Program-made: the position numbers and the translations under genes | Notes under the pieces: generated by a model | What the model saw: the letters and a program-made list of their open reading frames with translations, nothing else | Database searches by the model: none | What the model was told of the DNA's origin: nothing | Assembly (NCBI GenBank): GCA_963734085.1 | Contig: CAVTFT010000015.1 | Span: 77,028-141,027 of the forward strand | Length of the DNA: 64,000 bases | Reading direction: 5' to 3' | Origin: CAIWHR01 sp963734085 | Lineage (GTDB): Bacteria > Pseudomonadota > Gammaproteobacteria > Burkholderiales > Casimicrobiaceae | Part shown: in pieces, positions 1 through 9,356 of the stretch | Numbering within the stretch: the stretch's first letter is position 1 | Layout of the letters: every line of letters starts with the position of its first letter

Positions 1-2
1 AT

Positions 3-1412
3 CTGGACATGACCTACGGCCGTATCGCGCAGGTCGCCGTGCATCGGCAGCTCGCGAAAAGCGGCGCCACCGTGGATCGCGTCCTGCTCTCGCTCGGGCG
101 CGCCGCGGACCGTCCGGACGCAGCACGGGCCGAGCGTTCCGGCGTCTGGGTGCGCGGCGAGCTGCCCCATCTCAACGTCGACGACTGGCTAGCGCTGCGG
201 GAGCGCGAGAAGGCCGCCGTAAGTGCCGCTGCCGATGCGATTCCCCCGCTCGCCGGCGTCGATCTCGATGTCGGCGCCCTTGATGTGTTCGGGCGCCGGT
301 TCAACGAGTTCAAGGTCGTCGCCCGGGAGTCGGAGCGCGACTGGAAGCTCGATCTGCGCGGACGCGAGGTCACCGGCACGGCAGTCTGGTCGGCGCCGGG
401 GACGAGCATGCCGAACGGGCGCGTCGTCGCGCGTCTCGTGCGCTTTGCGATGCCGGGTCCGAGCGAGTCGAGCGCGCAAGCCGGCAGTGACAACAAGGGG
501 GACGAGACCAAGGCTTCGAGCGGTGACGCGAACCCCTGGCCCGAGCTCGACATCGCCGCCGATACGTTTTTCTCGAAGGGACGCGATCTTGGACGGCTCG
601 AGCTCGTGGCGAAACCGCAGGGCGCCGAGTGGCGGATCGAAAAGCTGGTGGTCGCCAACGACAACGGGCGCATCGAGGCCAATGGCGCCTGGCGTACCCA
701 AGCGCGCCAGCAGCAGACGAAGCTCGACGTCGCGCTCGACGCGCAGGACGCCGGCGCCTTCCTCGCGCGTTTCGGGTACCCCGACGCGCTGCAGGGCGCG
801 CCGACGCGAATCGACGGCCAGCTCGCCTGGGCCGGCGCGCCCAGCGAATTCGACTATCCGACGCTCACCGGCACGCTGCGCATCGTCGTGGGGCCCGGCC
901 GCTTCCTGAAGATCGAGCCCGGCTTCGGCAAGCTTCTCGGCGTGTTGTCGCTGCAATCGCTGCCGCGGCGGATTTCGCTCGATTTTCGCGACGTGTTCAG
1001 CGAGGGCTTCGCCTTCGACGACATCACGGGCAGCGTGCGCGTCGCCAACGGCGTGATGAGCACCGATAATCTCGCGCTTGTCGGCCCGGCGGCGAAGGTC
1101 AACATCTCCGGCGACGCCGACCTCGCGAAGGAGACGCAGCGGCTTGCGGTGCGCGTCCAGCCTTCGCTCTCCGGCGGCGTGTCGGCCGGCGCTGCGCTGC
1201 TGTTTCTCGCCAATCCGATCATCGGTGCCGCGGTCGGCGCCGGCTCGCTCCTCGCGCAGAAGGTGATGCGCGATCCGATCGAGCAGATGTTCAGCTACCA
1301 GTACACAGTGACCGGTGGCTGGTCGGATCCCGTCGTCACGCGCAGCGGCACCGCGATGGTGAGCGTTGCACCGGGGACGCCCGGTTCTCCGGCCGAGGGC
1401 ACGCCGAGATGA
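3..1412 (+). CDS. yhdP: YhdP family protein, C-terminal part (5' end outside window)
   Basis: The reading frame is open to the left edge of the window, so only the last ~470 codons are present (the family is usually about 1,200-1,300 aa). The text resembles the AsmA-like C-terminal region of YhdP/TIGR02099 proteins, which are inner-membrane-anchored and span the periplasm, and which are linked to phospholipid traffic to the outer membrane. Visible features are long beta-rich stretches and a Gly/Ala hydrophobic segment near the end (FLANPIIGAAVGAGSLLAQK) typical of the family. The stop overlaps the next start (ATGA), so it is probably co-translated with the nitrilase gene. This pairing is common in betaproteobacteria (recalled, not checked). 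Confidence 0.8.
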   Translation: MDMTYGRIAQVAVHRQLAKSGATVDRVLLSLGRAADRPDAARAERSGVWVRGELPHLNVDDWLALREREKAAVSAAADAIPPLAGVDLDVGALDVFGRRFNEFKVVARESERDWKLDLRGREVTGTAVWSAPGTSMPNGRVVARLVRFAMPGPSESSAQAGSDNKGDETKASSGDANPWPELDIAADTFFSKGRDLGRLELVAKPQGAEWRIEKLVVANDNGRIEANGAWRTQARQQQTKLDVALDAQDAGAFLARFGYPDALQGAPTRIDGQLAWAGAPSEFDYPTLTGTLRIVVGPGRFLKIEPGFGKLLGVLSLQSLPRRISLDFRDVFSEGFAFDDITGSVRVANGVMSTDNLALVGPAAKVNISGDADLAKETQRLAVRVQPSLSGGVSAGAALLFLANPIIGAAVGAGSLLAQKVMRDPIEQMFSYQYTVTGGWSDPVVTRSGTAMVSVAPGTPGSPAEGTPR

Positions 1413-2269
1413 AGGAGCAGGCGCTGGAAGAGCAGCCGGCGCGTATCGCTGCTTCCGGTCGCAACGCCACGCCGTTTCGCGTCGCCGCGGTGCAGATGGT
1501 GTCGGGCGGCGATATTGCGGCCAATCTCGACCAGGCAGCACCACTGATCGCCGCAGCGGCCGCACAAGGCGCGCGTCTTGTCGTCCTGCCTGAATACTTC
1601 GGGATCTTCGGCACGAAGACGACCGACAAGGTCATCGCGCGCGAAGCCGACGGCAACGGCGTGCAGCAGGCGTTCCTGGCGCGCGCAGCCCGCGAGCACA
1701 GCATTTTTCTTGTCGGCGGCAGCGTTCCCCTCGCGTGCGACGATCCGACTCGCGTGCGGAGCGCGTGTCTCGCCTACGGCCCGGACGGCGCGCGCATCGC
1801 GCGCTACGACAAGATCCATCTCTTCGCCTTCGCGCGCGGCGACGAGCACTACGACGAAGGCCGGACGATCGAGGCGGGGACGACGCCGGTGGCGATCGAT
1901 CTGCCGTGCGGGCGGGTCGGCCTCTCCATTTGCTACGACGTGCGTTTTCCGGAGCTCTACCGCAGTCTTTCCGATCTCGCGCTGATCCTCGTGCCGTCCG
2001 CGTTTACGGCGACCACCGGGGTTGCGCACTGGCACCTGCTGCTTCGCGCACGCGCCGTCGAAAATCTGTGCTACGTGCTCGCCGCGGCCCAAGGGGGGAT
2101 CCACGCCAACGGGCGGCGCACCTACGGGCACTCGATCCTGATCGACCCCTGGGGCAGGATCATCGCGGAGCGCGAGGACGGACCCGGCATCGTCGTCGGC
2201 GACGTCGATCCGGCGCGCCTGGCCGAAGTGCGCGAATCGCTGCCGGCGCTCGCCCATCGCGTGCTGTGA
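1409..2269 (+). CDS. Carbon-nitrogen hydrolase (nitrilase superfamily, Nit1-like)
   Basis: This 286-aa cytosolic amidohydrolase has the nitrilase-fold catalytic triad: Glu62 in VVLPEYF, Lys135 in YDKIHLF and Cys175 in SICYDVRFPE. The RFPELYR context after the Cys matches the Nit1/deaminated-glutathione-amidase and omega-amidase branch. A repair role, clearing deaminated glutathione, is therefore a reasonable guess but not proven. Its ATG overlaps the yhdP stop by 4 nt, indicating translational coupling. An N-terminal extension of about 20 residues precedes the first core strand (FRVAAVQM), so a slightly later start is possible. Confidence 0.88.
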   Translation: MKEQALEEQPARIAASGRNATPFRVAAVQMVSGGDIAANLDQAAPLIAAAAAQGARLVVLPEYFGIFGTKTTDKVIAREADGNGVQQAFLARAAREHSIFLVGGSVPLACDDPTRVRSACLAYGPDGARIARYDKIHLFAFARGDEHYDEGRTIEAGTTPVAIDLPCGRVGLSICYDVRFPELYRSLSDLALILVPSAFTATTGVAHWHLLLRARAVENLCYVLAAAQGGIHANGRRTYGHSILIDPWGRIIAEREDGPGIVVGDVDPARLAEVRESLPALAHRVL

Positions 2270-2275
2270 CCACGC

Positions 2276-2767
2276 ATGACCCCGCACGATCTGCCGGTTC
2301 CGGTGCAGGAGCGCTATTTCGAGGACTATGCGCCCGGGTCGGTGTGCGTCTACGGTCCGATCGCGGTCACCGAAGCTGCGATCATCGAGTTCGCGTCGCG
2401 CTACGATCCGCAGCCGATGCACACCGATCCGGTCGCCGCGGCGCGCGGTCCGTTCGGCGGCCTGATTGCGAGCGGCTGGCACACGACCGGACTCGTGATG
2501 CGCGTCCTGGTCGAACGCTACCTGTCGCATGTGGCGGCGCTGGTGTCCCCCGGGATCGACGAGTTGCGCTGGCAAAAGCCCGTGCGGCCGGGCGACGCGC
2601 TCCACGTTCGCGTCACGGTGGTCGACGCGGGCATTTCGCGCTCGAAGCCCGATCGTGGCCTCATCAGGAGCTTCGTCGAGGCGCTGAACCAGAACGACGA
2701 AGTGGTGATGAGCCTGAAGGCGATGAACTTCCTGCGTCGTCGAGACACGGGCAAGGGCGGCGCCTGA
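2276..2767 (+). CDS. MaoC-like (R)-hydratase/dehydratase
   Basis: This 163-aa single hot-dog-fold protein carries the MaoC/R-hydratase motif YDPQPMHTDP, with the likely catalytic Asp44 and His49, followed by a GLIASGWHT segment typical of the family. It probably hydrates an enoyl-CoA-type substrate in the cytosol; the substrate cannot be read from sequence. It starts 6 bp after the nitrilase stop and likely ends the yhdP-nitrilase-maoC transcription unit, as the next gene is convergent. Confidence 0.88.
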   Translation: MTPHDLPVPVQERYFEDYAPGSVCVYGPIAVTEAAIIEFASRYDPQPMHTDPVAAARGPFGGLIASGWHTTGLVMRVLVERYLSHVAALVSPGIDELRWQKPVRPGDALHVRVTVVDAGISRSKPDRGLIRSFVEALNQNDEVVMSLKAMNFLRRRDTGKGGA

Positions 2768-2783
2768 TCGCCGCGTTCGCGAC

Positions 2784-3458
2784 CTATTTCCCGCGCAGCA
2801 GGATCAGCACCGCGCCGCCACCGCCCGCGTGCCGCGGCGCTTCGCAGTACGCAAGGACGTCGTCCCAGCGCGAAAGCCACTGCCTGACCTTTCCCTTCAG
2901 CACCGGCTCGCGGTTGGGCGAGGTGAGGCCTTTGCCGTGGATCACGCGGACGCAGCGATAACCGTGCTGGCGCGCATCGTCCAGGAAATCGGCGAGTGCG
3001 TCGTGCGCCTCGTCGGTCGTGTGGCCGTGGAGATCGATCTCGCCTTGCACGGCCCAGTGACCGCGCCGGAGCTTGGACAGGATGTCGCTGCCGAGTCCGC
3101 GGCGCAGGAACGTCTGAAACGCCTCGTGCTCCTGTCCGATCTCCCACGTATGAGGCGAAGGCTCTGCGCCGTATTTCGACGCGGCGAGTGCGTCGGCGTC
3201 GTCGGCGATACGCTGATGGGGAATCGGCTCCGGTCGTCGCGCGACGTGCTGCGCGCGCGTTGACGGCGAGAGCTTCTGCACGTCGGCGAAAGCACTCGCG
3301 AGGTCAACGTCGCCATCGCGATGTTTCGCCGCGGCAATCGCGTGCCGAGGGGTCGCGTGACGCGCCTTCGGCAGGTTCGGCGGACGCGCGGGGGCTTCGG
3401 CAGGCGCCTTGGCGCGCGCCAGGTCCACGAGCTTCCTCAAGTCGGACAGCTTGGCCAT
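2784..3458 (-). CDS. Smr/MutS2-type domain protein
   Basis: This 224-aa protein has a basic, low-complexity N-terminal half and a C-terminal Smr domain. Landmarks are the LDLHG motif (EIDLHGHTTDEAH), HGKG (VIHGKGL) and a Gly-rich end (HAGGGGAVLILLRGK). Stand-alone Smr proteins are small endonucleases or RNA/DNA-binding proteins. It lies 11 bp downstream of trxB on the same strand and is probably its operon partner. Confidence 0.88.
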   Translation of the reverse strand: MAKLSDLRKLVDLARAKAPAEAPARPPNLPKARHATPRHAIAAAKHRDGDVDLASAFADVQKLSPSTRAQHVARRPEPIPHQRIADDADALAASKYGAEPSPHTWEIGQEHEAFQTFLRRGLGSDILSKLRRGHWAVQGEIDLHGHTTDEAHDALADFLDDARQHGYRCVRVIHGKGLTSPNREPVLKGKVRQWLSRWDDVLAYCEAPRHAGGGGAVLILLRGK

Positions 3459-3469
3459 CGCAAGTGCGA

Positions 3470-4420
3470 TTACAGGCCCTCGAGATACGCCTCGGCGTCG
3501 AGCGCCGCCATGCAGCCGGTGCCTGCCGAAGTTACCGCCTGGCGATAGACGTGGTCGGCGACGTCGCCGGCCGCGAAAACGCCGGGCACGTTTGTGGCCG
3601 TGGCGTTGCCGGCGATGCCGCTCCTGATCTTGATGTAGCCGCCGGCCATGTCGAGCTGGCCTTCGAAGATCCCGGTGTTCGGCGTGTGGCCGATCGCGAT
3701 GAAGACCCCGGTGACCGGGAGATGCGCCGTTGCCGCCGTCTTCACGTCCTTGACCCGCGCTCCGGTGACGCCCGATGCATCACCAACGATCTCGTCGAGC
3801 GTGTGGTTCCACAGGATGCGGGCGTTGCCGCCATCCTTCGTTTTCGCGAGCAAACGGTCAACCAGGATCGCCTCGGCGCGGAACTTGTCGCGGCGATGGA
3901 TCACGGTGACCGTCTTCGCGATGTTCGACAGGTAGAGCGCTTCCTCGACTGCGGTGTTGCCGCCGCCGACGACCGCGACGTCCTGTCCCTTATAGAAAAA
4001 GCCGTCGCAGGTCGCGCAGGCCGACACGCCCTTGCCGGCATAGATGTCCTCCGAGGGCAGGCCGAGATAGCGGGCGGAAGCACCCGTCGCGATGATCAGC
4101 GCATCGCACGTGTATTCGCCGTTGTCGCCGACGAGCCGCAACGGCTTTTCGCCGAGCCTGGCCGTGTGGATCTGGTCGAAGATCAGCTCGGTCTCGAAGC
4201 GCTCGGCGTGCTGCTGGAAGCGCGCCATCAGGTCCGGGCCCTGGACGCCCATCGCGTCGGCGGGCCAGTTGTCGACGTCGGTCGTCGTCATCAGCTGGCC
4301 GCCCTGCGCGAGACCGGTGATGAGGACGGGCTTCAGGTTCGCGCGTGCGGCGTATACTGCCGCCGTGTAGCCGGCAGGGCCGGATCCCAGGATCAGCAGG
4401 CGGGCGTGTTTGACGGACAT
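3470..4420 (-). CDS. trxB: Thioredoxin reductase
   Basis: This 316-aa flavoenzyme transfers electrons from NADPH to thioredoxin. It shows the N-terminal FAD motif GSGPAGYTAAVYAAR, the redox-active CATC in ACATCDGFF, the NADPH-binding GGGNTAVEEAL and the C-terminal FAD-binding GCMAALDAE. The start MSVKHARLLI is chosen because the FAD motif must lie at the very N-terminus; the frame is open further upstream, but that part is not family-like. It is divergent from ftsK across a 148-bp promoter region. Confidence 0.96.
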   Translation of the reverse strand: MSVKHARLLILGSGPAGYTAAVYAARANLKPVLITGLAQGGQLMTTTDVDNWPADAMGVQGPDLMARFQQHAERFETELIFDQIHTARLGEKPLRLVGDNGEYTCDALIIATGASARYLGLPSEDIYAGKGVSACATCDGFFYKGQDVAVVGGGNTAVEEALYLSNIAKTVTVIHRRDKFRAEAILVDRLLAKTKDGGNARILWNHTLDEIVGDASGVTGARVKDVKTAATAHLPVTGVFIAIGHTPNTGIFEGQLDMAGGYIKIRSGIAGNATATNVPGVFAAGDVADHVYRQAVTSAGTGCMAALDAEAYLEGL

Positions 4421-4533
4421 GCGATTCTCGCTTTGTAAGTCGGCCGATTCTACTTGATGTGGGGGCGCCTCCCGGCGGCCCAACCCGTCGTCCTTTAGCC
4501 CGCGCGATCCCTTTCGCCGGCGCCGATCCGGTG

Positions 4534-4539
4534 TATAAT
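4534..4539 (+). promoter_or_regulatory. Likely -10 box of ftsK promoter
   Basis: A perfect TATAAT sits 29 bp before the ftsK ATG in the divergent trxB/ftsK intergenic region. The -35 position (about 4511-4516) is poor, so the assignment rests mainly on the -10 box and its placement. Confidence 0.55.
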
Positions 4540-4568
4540 GCACCGCATGAAGTATCCTCAACAAGCTG

Positions 4569-6902
4569 ATGTTTTTTAATAAAAAAGAGGCGGTGCCTTC
4601 GCGCCGGCGCGCGCGCGTCGCGTCGCGTCCTGCAGCCGCAGAGACGACGTTGTCGCCGCGCTTCGCACGGCTGGTGCGCGAGTCGTGGTGGCTCATTGTC
4701 GTCGCCGCGTTCGCATGGCTTGCGCTCGTCCTCACCACCTACACGCGCGACGATCCGGCGTGGTCGACGTCCGGCATCGGTGCGCCGATCGCGAACAAGG
4801 GCGGGATGGCGGGCGCATGGCTCGCCGATCTTCTCTTCTACCTTTTCGGCGTCTCGGCATGGTGGTGGGTCGTCGCGGGCCTGGCGCTCGTCATCGCCGG
4901 CTACCGGCGGATCGGACATCCCGAGCGGGCGAGCGATCATCCGCTGGGTCTAGGCATTCTCGGCTTCGCGCTGGTGCTCGCCACCAGCGCCGCACTCGAG
5001 GCGCTGCGGTTCCCCCGGCTGCCCGCCACGCTGCCGGAGCGACCGGGCGGCGTGCTCGGCGACATCATCGGGGGCTCGCTCGCGCGGCTCATGGGCTTCA
5101 ATGGCGCGACGTTGCTCCTGATCGCGCTCTTCGCGGTCGGCTGGTCGCTCTTTTCGGGCATGTCATGGCTGAAGCTGATGGAGCGCATCGGCGCGGCGAT
5201 CGAAACGGCCGTTGCCTGGTTGCGACGCAGGGCCGACGAGCGCAAGGACCGCGAGCTCGGCGCGCAGGCGGTCGCCGAGCGCGAAGCCATGGTGCAGCTG
5301 AAGCACGAGGAGGTCGTGCACGAGCCCGTCGTCGTGGTGCCGCCGCAGATCGAAGTGCCGCGATCGGAACGCGCGGTGCGCGAAAAGCAGCGGCCGCTCT
5401 TCGTCGACATGCCCGACTCGCCGCTGCCGCCGCTGGCGCTGCTCGATGAGGCGCCCGCGCCGCAGGAGGCGGTGAGCGCCGAGACGCTCGAATTCACGTC
5501 GCGTCTGATCGAGCGCAAGCTCGCCGATTTCGGCGTCGCCGTGCGCGTGCTCGCCGCCTACCCGGGCCCCGTGATCACGCGCTTCGAGATCGAGCCTGCC
5601 GTCGGCGTCAAGGGCGCGCAGATCGTCAACCTGATGAAGGACCTCGCGCGCGCGCTGTCGGTCGTGTCGATCCGCGTCGTCGAGACGATCCCCGGCAAGT
5701 CGTGCATGGGACTCGAGTTGCCGAACCCGAAGCGGCAGATCGTCAAGCTCGTCGAGATCCTGTCGTCGGCGACGTACAACGACACGACGAGCCCGCTCAC
5801 GCTGGCGCTCGGCAAGGACATCGCGGGCAAGCCCGTCATCGCGGATCTCGCGCGGATGCCGCACCTGCTCGTCGCCGGCACGACGGGCTCGGGCAAGTCG
5901 GTCGCCGTCAATGCGATGATCCTGTCGCTCCTCTACAAAGCCGAGCCGAAGCAGGTGCGGCTGATCTTCGTCGATCCGAAGATGCTGGAGCTCTCCGTTT
6001 ACGAGGGCATTCCGCATCTGCTGGCGCCGGTCGTCACCGACATGAAGCTCGCCGGCAACGCGCTCAACTGGTGCGTGGGCGAGATGGAGCGCCGCTACAA
6101 GCTGATGTCGACCCTGGGCGTGCGCAACCTCTCCGGCTACAACGGGAAGGTCATCGAGGCGAAGAAGGCCGGCCGGCCGCTGACGAATCCCTTTACGTTG
6201 ACGCCGGACACGCCGGAGCCGATCGAGGAGATGCCCTACATCGTCGTCGTCATCGACGAGCTCGCCGACCTGATGATGATGACCGGCAAGAAGATCGAGG
6301 AGCTGATCGCCCGGATTGCACAGAAGGCGCGTGCGGCCGGCATCCATCTCATTCTCGCCACGCAGCGCCCGTCGGTCGACGTCATCACGGGCCTCATCAA
6401 AGCGAACATTCCGTCGCGGATCGCATTCCAGGTCGCGAGCCGGGTCGACTCGAGGACGATCCTCGATCACATGGGCGCCGAGACGCTGCTGGGTCAGGGC
6501 GACATGCTGTTCCAGCCGCCGGGGGTCGGTTACCCGCTGCGCGTGCACGGCGCGTTCGTGTCGGACGCCGAAGTGCATCACGTGGTCGAGCACCTGAAGA
6601 CGCAAGGCGGGCCGCAGTACCTCGACGGAATTCTCGAAGGCACCGCGAACGGCAATGGCGAGGAGGGCGTCGCGATCGAAGGGGGCGACGCCGAATCCGA
6701 CCCGATGTACGACCAGGCGGTCGCGATCGTGCTGCAGACGCGCCGGCCGTCGATCTCGCTCGTCCAGCGGCATCTGCGGATCGGCTACAACCGCGCGGCG
6801 CGGCTGATCGAGCAGATGGAGCGGGCGGGCCTGGTCTCGCCGATGCAATCGAACGGGAACAGAGACGTGCTGGTGCCGGCCGGGGCGCGGGATGCGCGTT
6901 GA
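4569..6902 (+). CDS. ftsK: DNA translocase FtsK
   Basis: This 777-aa septal DNA pump clears and aligns chromosome termini during division. Four N-terminal membrane helices lie within roughly residues 38-200, followed by a short charged linker. The motor carries Walker A GTTGSGKS near residue 437 and Walker B VVVIDELADL near 560, and the RQRPSVDVITGLIKANIP-type segment is also recognisable. A winged-helix gamma domain (DQAVAIVLQTRRPSISLVQR...) occupies about 715-770 and reads KOPS sites. The short linker makes it SpoIIIE-sized rather than like E. coli FtsK. Its 3' end overlaps the lolA start by 11 bp. Confidence 0.96.
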   Translation: MFFNKKEAVPSRRRARVASRPAAAETTLSPRFARLVRESWWLIVVAAFAWLALVLTTYTRDDPAWSTSGIGAPIANKGGMAGAWLADLLFYLFGVSAWWWVVAGLALVIAGYRRIGHPERASDHPLGLGILGFALVLATSAALEALRFPRLPATLPERPGGVLGDIIGGSLARLMGFNGATLLLIALFAVGWSLFSGMSWLKLMERIGAAIETAVAWLRRRADERKDRELGAQAVAEREAMVQLKHEEVVHEPVVVVPPQIEVPRSERAVREKQRPLFVDMPDSPLPPLALLDEAPAPQEAVSAETLEFTSRLIERKLADFGVAVRVLAAYPGPVITRFEIEPAVGVKGAQIVNLMKDLARALSVVSIRVVETIPGKSCMGLELPNPKRQIVKLVEILSSATYNDTTSPLTLALGKDIAGKPVIADLARMPHLLVAGTTGSGKSVAVNAMILSLLYKAEPKQVRLIFVDPKMLELSVYEGIPHLLAPVVTDMKLAGNALNWCVGEMERRYKLMSTLGVRNLSGYNGKVIEAKKAGRPLTNPFTLTPDTPEPIEEMPYIVVVIDELADLMMMTGKKIEELIARIAQKARAAGIHLILATQRPSVDVITGLIKANIPSRIAFQVASRVDSRTILDHMGAETLLGQGDMLFQPPGVGYPLRVHGAFVSDAEVHHVVEHLKTQGGPQYLDGILEGTANGNGEEGVAIEGGDAESDPMYDQAVAIVLQTRRPSISLVQRHLRIGYNRAARLIEQMERAGLVSPMQSNGNRDVLVPAGARDAR

Positions 6903-7539
6903 TCCGCGCGGGCAACGGCACCTGCCGTGGGTGGCGACGGCAGCGCTGGCGGCGCTGCTGGTCGGCGTCGTCGGCGCAGCCGACGCGTCGGGCCTCGATC
7001 AGCTCAAATTGTTTCTTTCCGGCGCGAAGACCGGCAAGGCAACCTTCCGCCAGGTCGTCACGAGCCAGCGCGGCACGACGGAAACGACCGGCACGTTCAC
7101 GTTCCAGCGGCCGGGCAAGTTCCGCTGGGTCTACGAAAAACCGTACGAACAGCTGATCGTTGGCGATGGCGACAAGCTGTGGATCTACGACCGTGATCTC
7201 AATCAGGTGATCGTGCGCAAGCTCGATGGCGCGCTCGGCTCGAGTCCCGCTGCGCTGCTCTCCGGGGACAATGCGCTGGAGCGCAACTTCGAGCTCACCG
7301 CCGCCGTCGGCGGCGTCGACGGCCTCGAATGGGTCGATGCGAAGCCCAAGGCCGCCGACACCGGATTCGAACGCGTCCGCCTCGGGTTCAAGGACAACCT
7401 GCCGCGCGTAATGGAGTTGAAGGACACGTTCGGCAACGTGACGCGGCTCGAGTTCGGAACGTTTGAGCGCAACGCGACGCTCGATGCCGGCCAGTTCAAG
7501 TTCGTGCCGCCGAAGGGCGCGGACGTGGTCGGAGAGTGA
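6892..7539 (+). CDS. lolA: Outer-membrane lipoprotein carrier LolA
   Basis: This 215-aa periplasmic chaperone accepts lipoproteins from LolCDE and delivers them to LolB. There is an N-terminal signal peptide (hydrophobic VATAALAALLVGVVGAADA), then the LolA core, including the ATFRQVV and GTFTFQRPGKFRWVYEKPYEQLIVGDGDKLWIYD-type segments (paraphrased from positions about 50-105). The start overlaps the end of ftsK, as is usual in this ftsK-lolA pair. In relatives rarA and serS normally follow directly; here they are 4.4 kb away. Confidence 0.94.
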   Translation: MRVDPRGQRHLPWVATAALAALLVGVVGAADASGLDQLKLFLSGAKTGKATFRQVVTSQRGTTETTGTFTFQRPGKFRWVYEKPYEQLIVGDGDKLWIYDRDLNQVIVRKLDGALGSSPAALLSGDNALERNFELTAAVGGVDGLEWVDAKPKAADTGFERVRLGFKDNLPRVMELKDTFGNVTRLEFGTFERNATLDAGQFKFVPPKGADVVGE

Positions 7540-7625
7540 CCTGTTCGCACCCTCATTTCCGTCGGAAACCCATGGAGCGCGATCCGCTGGGTTTGGTATC
7601 CGCGGCGGAGCCGTCCGGGCGCGCA

Positions 7626-7657
7626 AGCAAGAGCCCCGCACAGGCGGGGCGTTCTTG
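7626..7657. terminator. Bidirectional rho-independent terminator
   Basis: A perfect 7-bp stem GCCCCGC (7633-7639) / GCGGGGC (7644-7650) with loop ACAG is flanked by CAAGA on the left and GTTCTTG on the right. It lies between the convergent lolA and PEP-CTERM genes and could stop transcription from both. Confidence 0.7.
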
Positions 7658-7670
7658 AAGCGGATCCTGA

Positions 7671-8183
7671 TCAGTGCTTGCGTCGAAGCGAGGCTGCAAG
7701 ACCCGCGAGACCGAGGCCGAGAAGAGCGAGGCTGCCGGGTTCCGGCGCATTTGCGGCTGGACTGATTGAGTAAGAAACGCTCAACATGCCGCCGGACGCA
7801 AAGGTGACCGTGGTGGCGCACGGCAACCCGCTACAAGTGTTTAGCTGGAGAATGGCTCCCGGACTTGTAGAAGAGCTGTATGCCGTACCGGTGATACCTG
7901 TGACGCCGCTTATCAGGCCATCATGGGCCGCAAATTGTTCACCGCCATTGAAAAATGTATCGAAGAGTATTCCTGCTACCGTAGCCTGGAACGAATCTAC
8001 GGCCCCTGCCGGACTGAAATAGACCCCTGACGCGGGAATACCGGCCAATAGCGAGTCATCGATCGTAAAGGTTCCTGATCCGTCCGCACCAAAATCGATA
8101 TCAAAAAGCACTGGTGTGGCATGGGCAGTTACTGACCCGATTAGCATAATGGCAACAAGAATCGTCATTAGCCTGATCTTCAT
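7671..8183 (-). CDS. PEP-CTERM sorting-domain protein
   Basis: This 170-aa secreted protein starts with a signal peptide (MKIRLMTILVAIMLIGSVTAHA) and ends with a PEP-CTERM tail: PEPGSLALLGLGLAGL, then a short basic end (RRKH). In the family this tail is cut by an EpsH-type exosortase and the protein joins the exopolysaccharide matrix. The middle is low in charge and Ser/Gly/Thr-rich, with no recognised domain. No exosortase is in the window. The gene is alone on its strand, 190 bp downstream of the GDPD gene, and may have its own promoter. Confidence 0.85.
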   Translation of the reverse strand: MKIRLMTILVAIMLIGSVTAHATPVLFDIDFGADGSGTFTIDDSLLAGIPASGVYFSPAGAVDSFQATVAGILFDTFFNGGEQFAAHDGLISGVTGITGTAYSSSTSPGAILQLNTCSGLPCATTVTFASGGMLSVSYSISPAANAPEPGSLALLGLGLAGLAASLRRKH

Positions 8184-8375
8184 ACATCACCCCACTCCGA
8201 CGAATAGCCGCCGCTAAAAGAAGCTTATCGCGTGCCAGGCCATGTAAATCAATGACATAGACAGCCTTGCGCGTTTGCGTGCAATCCGATTGTAAGATTA
8301 TTCGACGTCCAAAGAGGACGGAGAAGCAAAGGAAGCGCCCGCCGGCAGCCGAAGCGCACCGCGCAGAAGGCCGCG

Positions 8376-9356
8376 TCAGGGCAGCGGAATGCCCTTGTCC
8401 GCCATCACCTTGCGCGCGCGGTCCGGATAATCGGTGATGAGCCCGTCGACGTTGATGTCGATCAGGCGCGCCATGTCGGCGGGGTCGTTGATGGTCCAGG
8501 GCAGCACGCGCACGCCCAACGCATGGGATTCCGACACATCGGCGAGCGTCACGTTGCGAAAGTAAGGTGACCAGGTGCTGCAGCCGGCCGCCTTGACGAG
8601 CCGCGGCAGCGAGCCGTCGTAGGCATTGAGATCGAGGCCGGCGTGCCAGGGCGAGGGCCGGCCCGATCGGCGCTGCACGGTGTCGTCGTTCGGCGATTCG
8701 ATCGTAAGACAGACGGTCTCGATCACCGGCGCGAGCTTTTTCGCCTCGATGAGCGTGCGCCAGTCGAACGACTGGATCGTTACTTCGCCTTCGAGCCCGG
8801 CGCTGCGGATCGCCTCGACGGTGAGCCGCGCGAATGTCGCAGCATCCACCATCTCCCCGGCATTATCGGGCGTGATCTTGGTCTCGACATTGAGGCGCGA
8901 AGGCCGGCTGCGGGCCTTCACGAGCGCAAATACTTGCGCGAGCGTGGGGAAGCGCTGGCCGTCCTCGGCCCGCTGTTCGGGAAACTGTTTCGCGTAGCGG
9001 CTGTCAGGATTGAGTCGGCCGATGTCGTAGCGTTGCAATTCGGCGAGCGTCAGCGCGTGGATCGGCGGCCCTTTCGCGGTCAGCCATCGGCCTTGCTCAT
9101 CGCGAGCGAGATCGGGATTGAGATAGGGATCGTGCGAGATGACAAGGATGTTGTCCTTCGTCACGGCGAGGTCGGTTTCGAGCGTGGTCACGCCGATCGA
9201 CAGCGCGAGCGAGAATGCCGCGAGCGTGTTTTCCGGCCGCAGCCCGCGCGCGCCCCGATGCCCCTGGAGGTCGAACGCACACGCGGGCAGCGTCGCCGCG
9301 AGCGTCGAGGCAGCGATGATCGCCCGGATCAGTGCTGCACCGCCGCCCCGCCTCAT
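8376..9356 (-). CDS. Periplasmic glycerophosphodiester phosphodiesterase
   Basis: This 326-aa GDPD-family enzyme hydrolyses glycerophosphodiesters to glycerol-3-phosphate and an alcohol. A signal peptide (IRAIIAASTLAATLPACAFD) suggests export. The core begins with HRGARGLRPENTLAAF, the catalytic His-Arg and Glu signature. LETDLAVTKD and a downstream ISHDP supply the metal ligand and second His. It resembles GlpQ/UgpQ-type enzymes more than eukaryotic-like ones. Its ATG overlaps the stop of the hydroxyacid dehydrogenase by 4 nt, placing it last or near-last in a four-gene minus-strand operon. Confidence 0.9.
   Translation of the reverse strand: MRRGGGAALIRAIIAASTLAATLPACAFDLQGHRGARGLRPENTLAAFSLALSIGVTTLETDLAVTKDNILVISHDPYLNPDLARDEQGRWLTAKGPPIHALTLAELQRYDIGRLNPDSRYAKQFPEQRAEDGQRFPTLAQVFALVKARSRPSRLNVETKITPDNAGEMVDAATFARLTVEAIRSAGLEGEVTIQSFDWRTLIEAKKLAPVIETVCLTIESPNDDTVQRRSGRPSPWHAGLDLNAYDGSLPRLVKAAGCSTWSPYFRNVTLADVSESHALGVRVLPWTINDPADMARLIDINVDGLITDYPDRARKVMADKGIPLP

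Noticed and set aside
5163..6848. Very long open frame on the strand opposite ftsK (561 codons)
   Set aside because: It is the mirror of a high-GC coding region. The product is Arg/His/Asp-rich without any domain, and ftsK on the other strand is certain.
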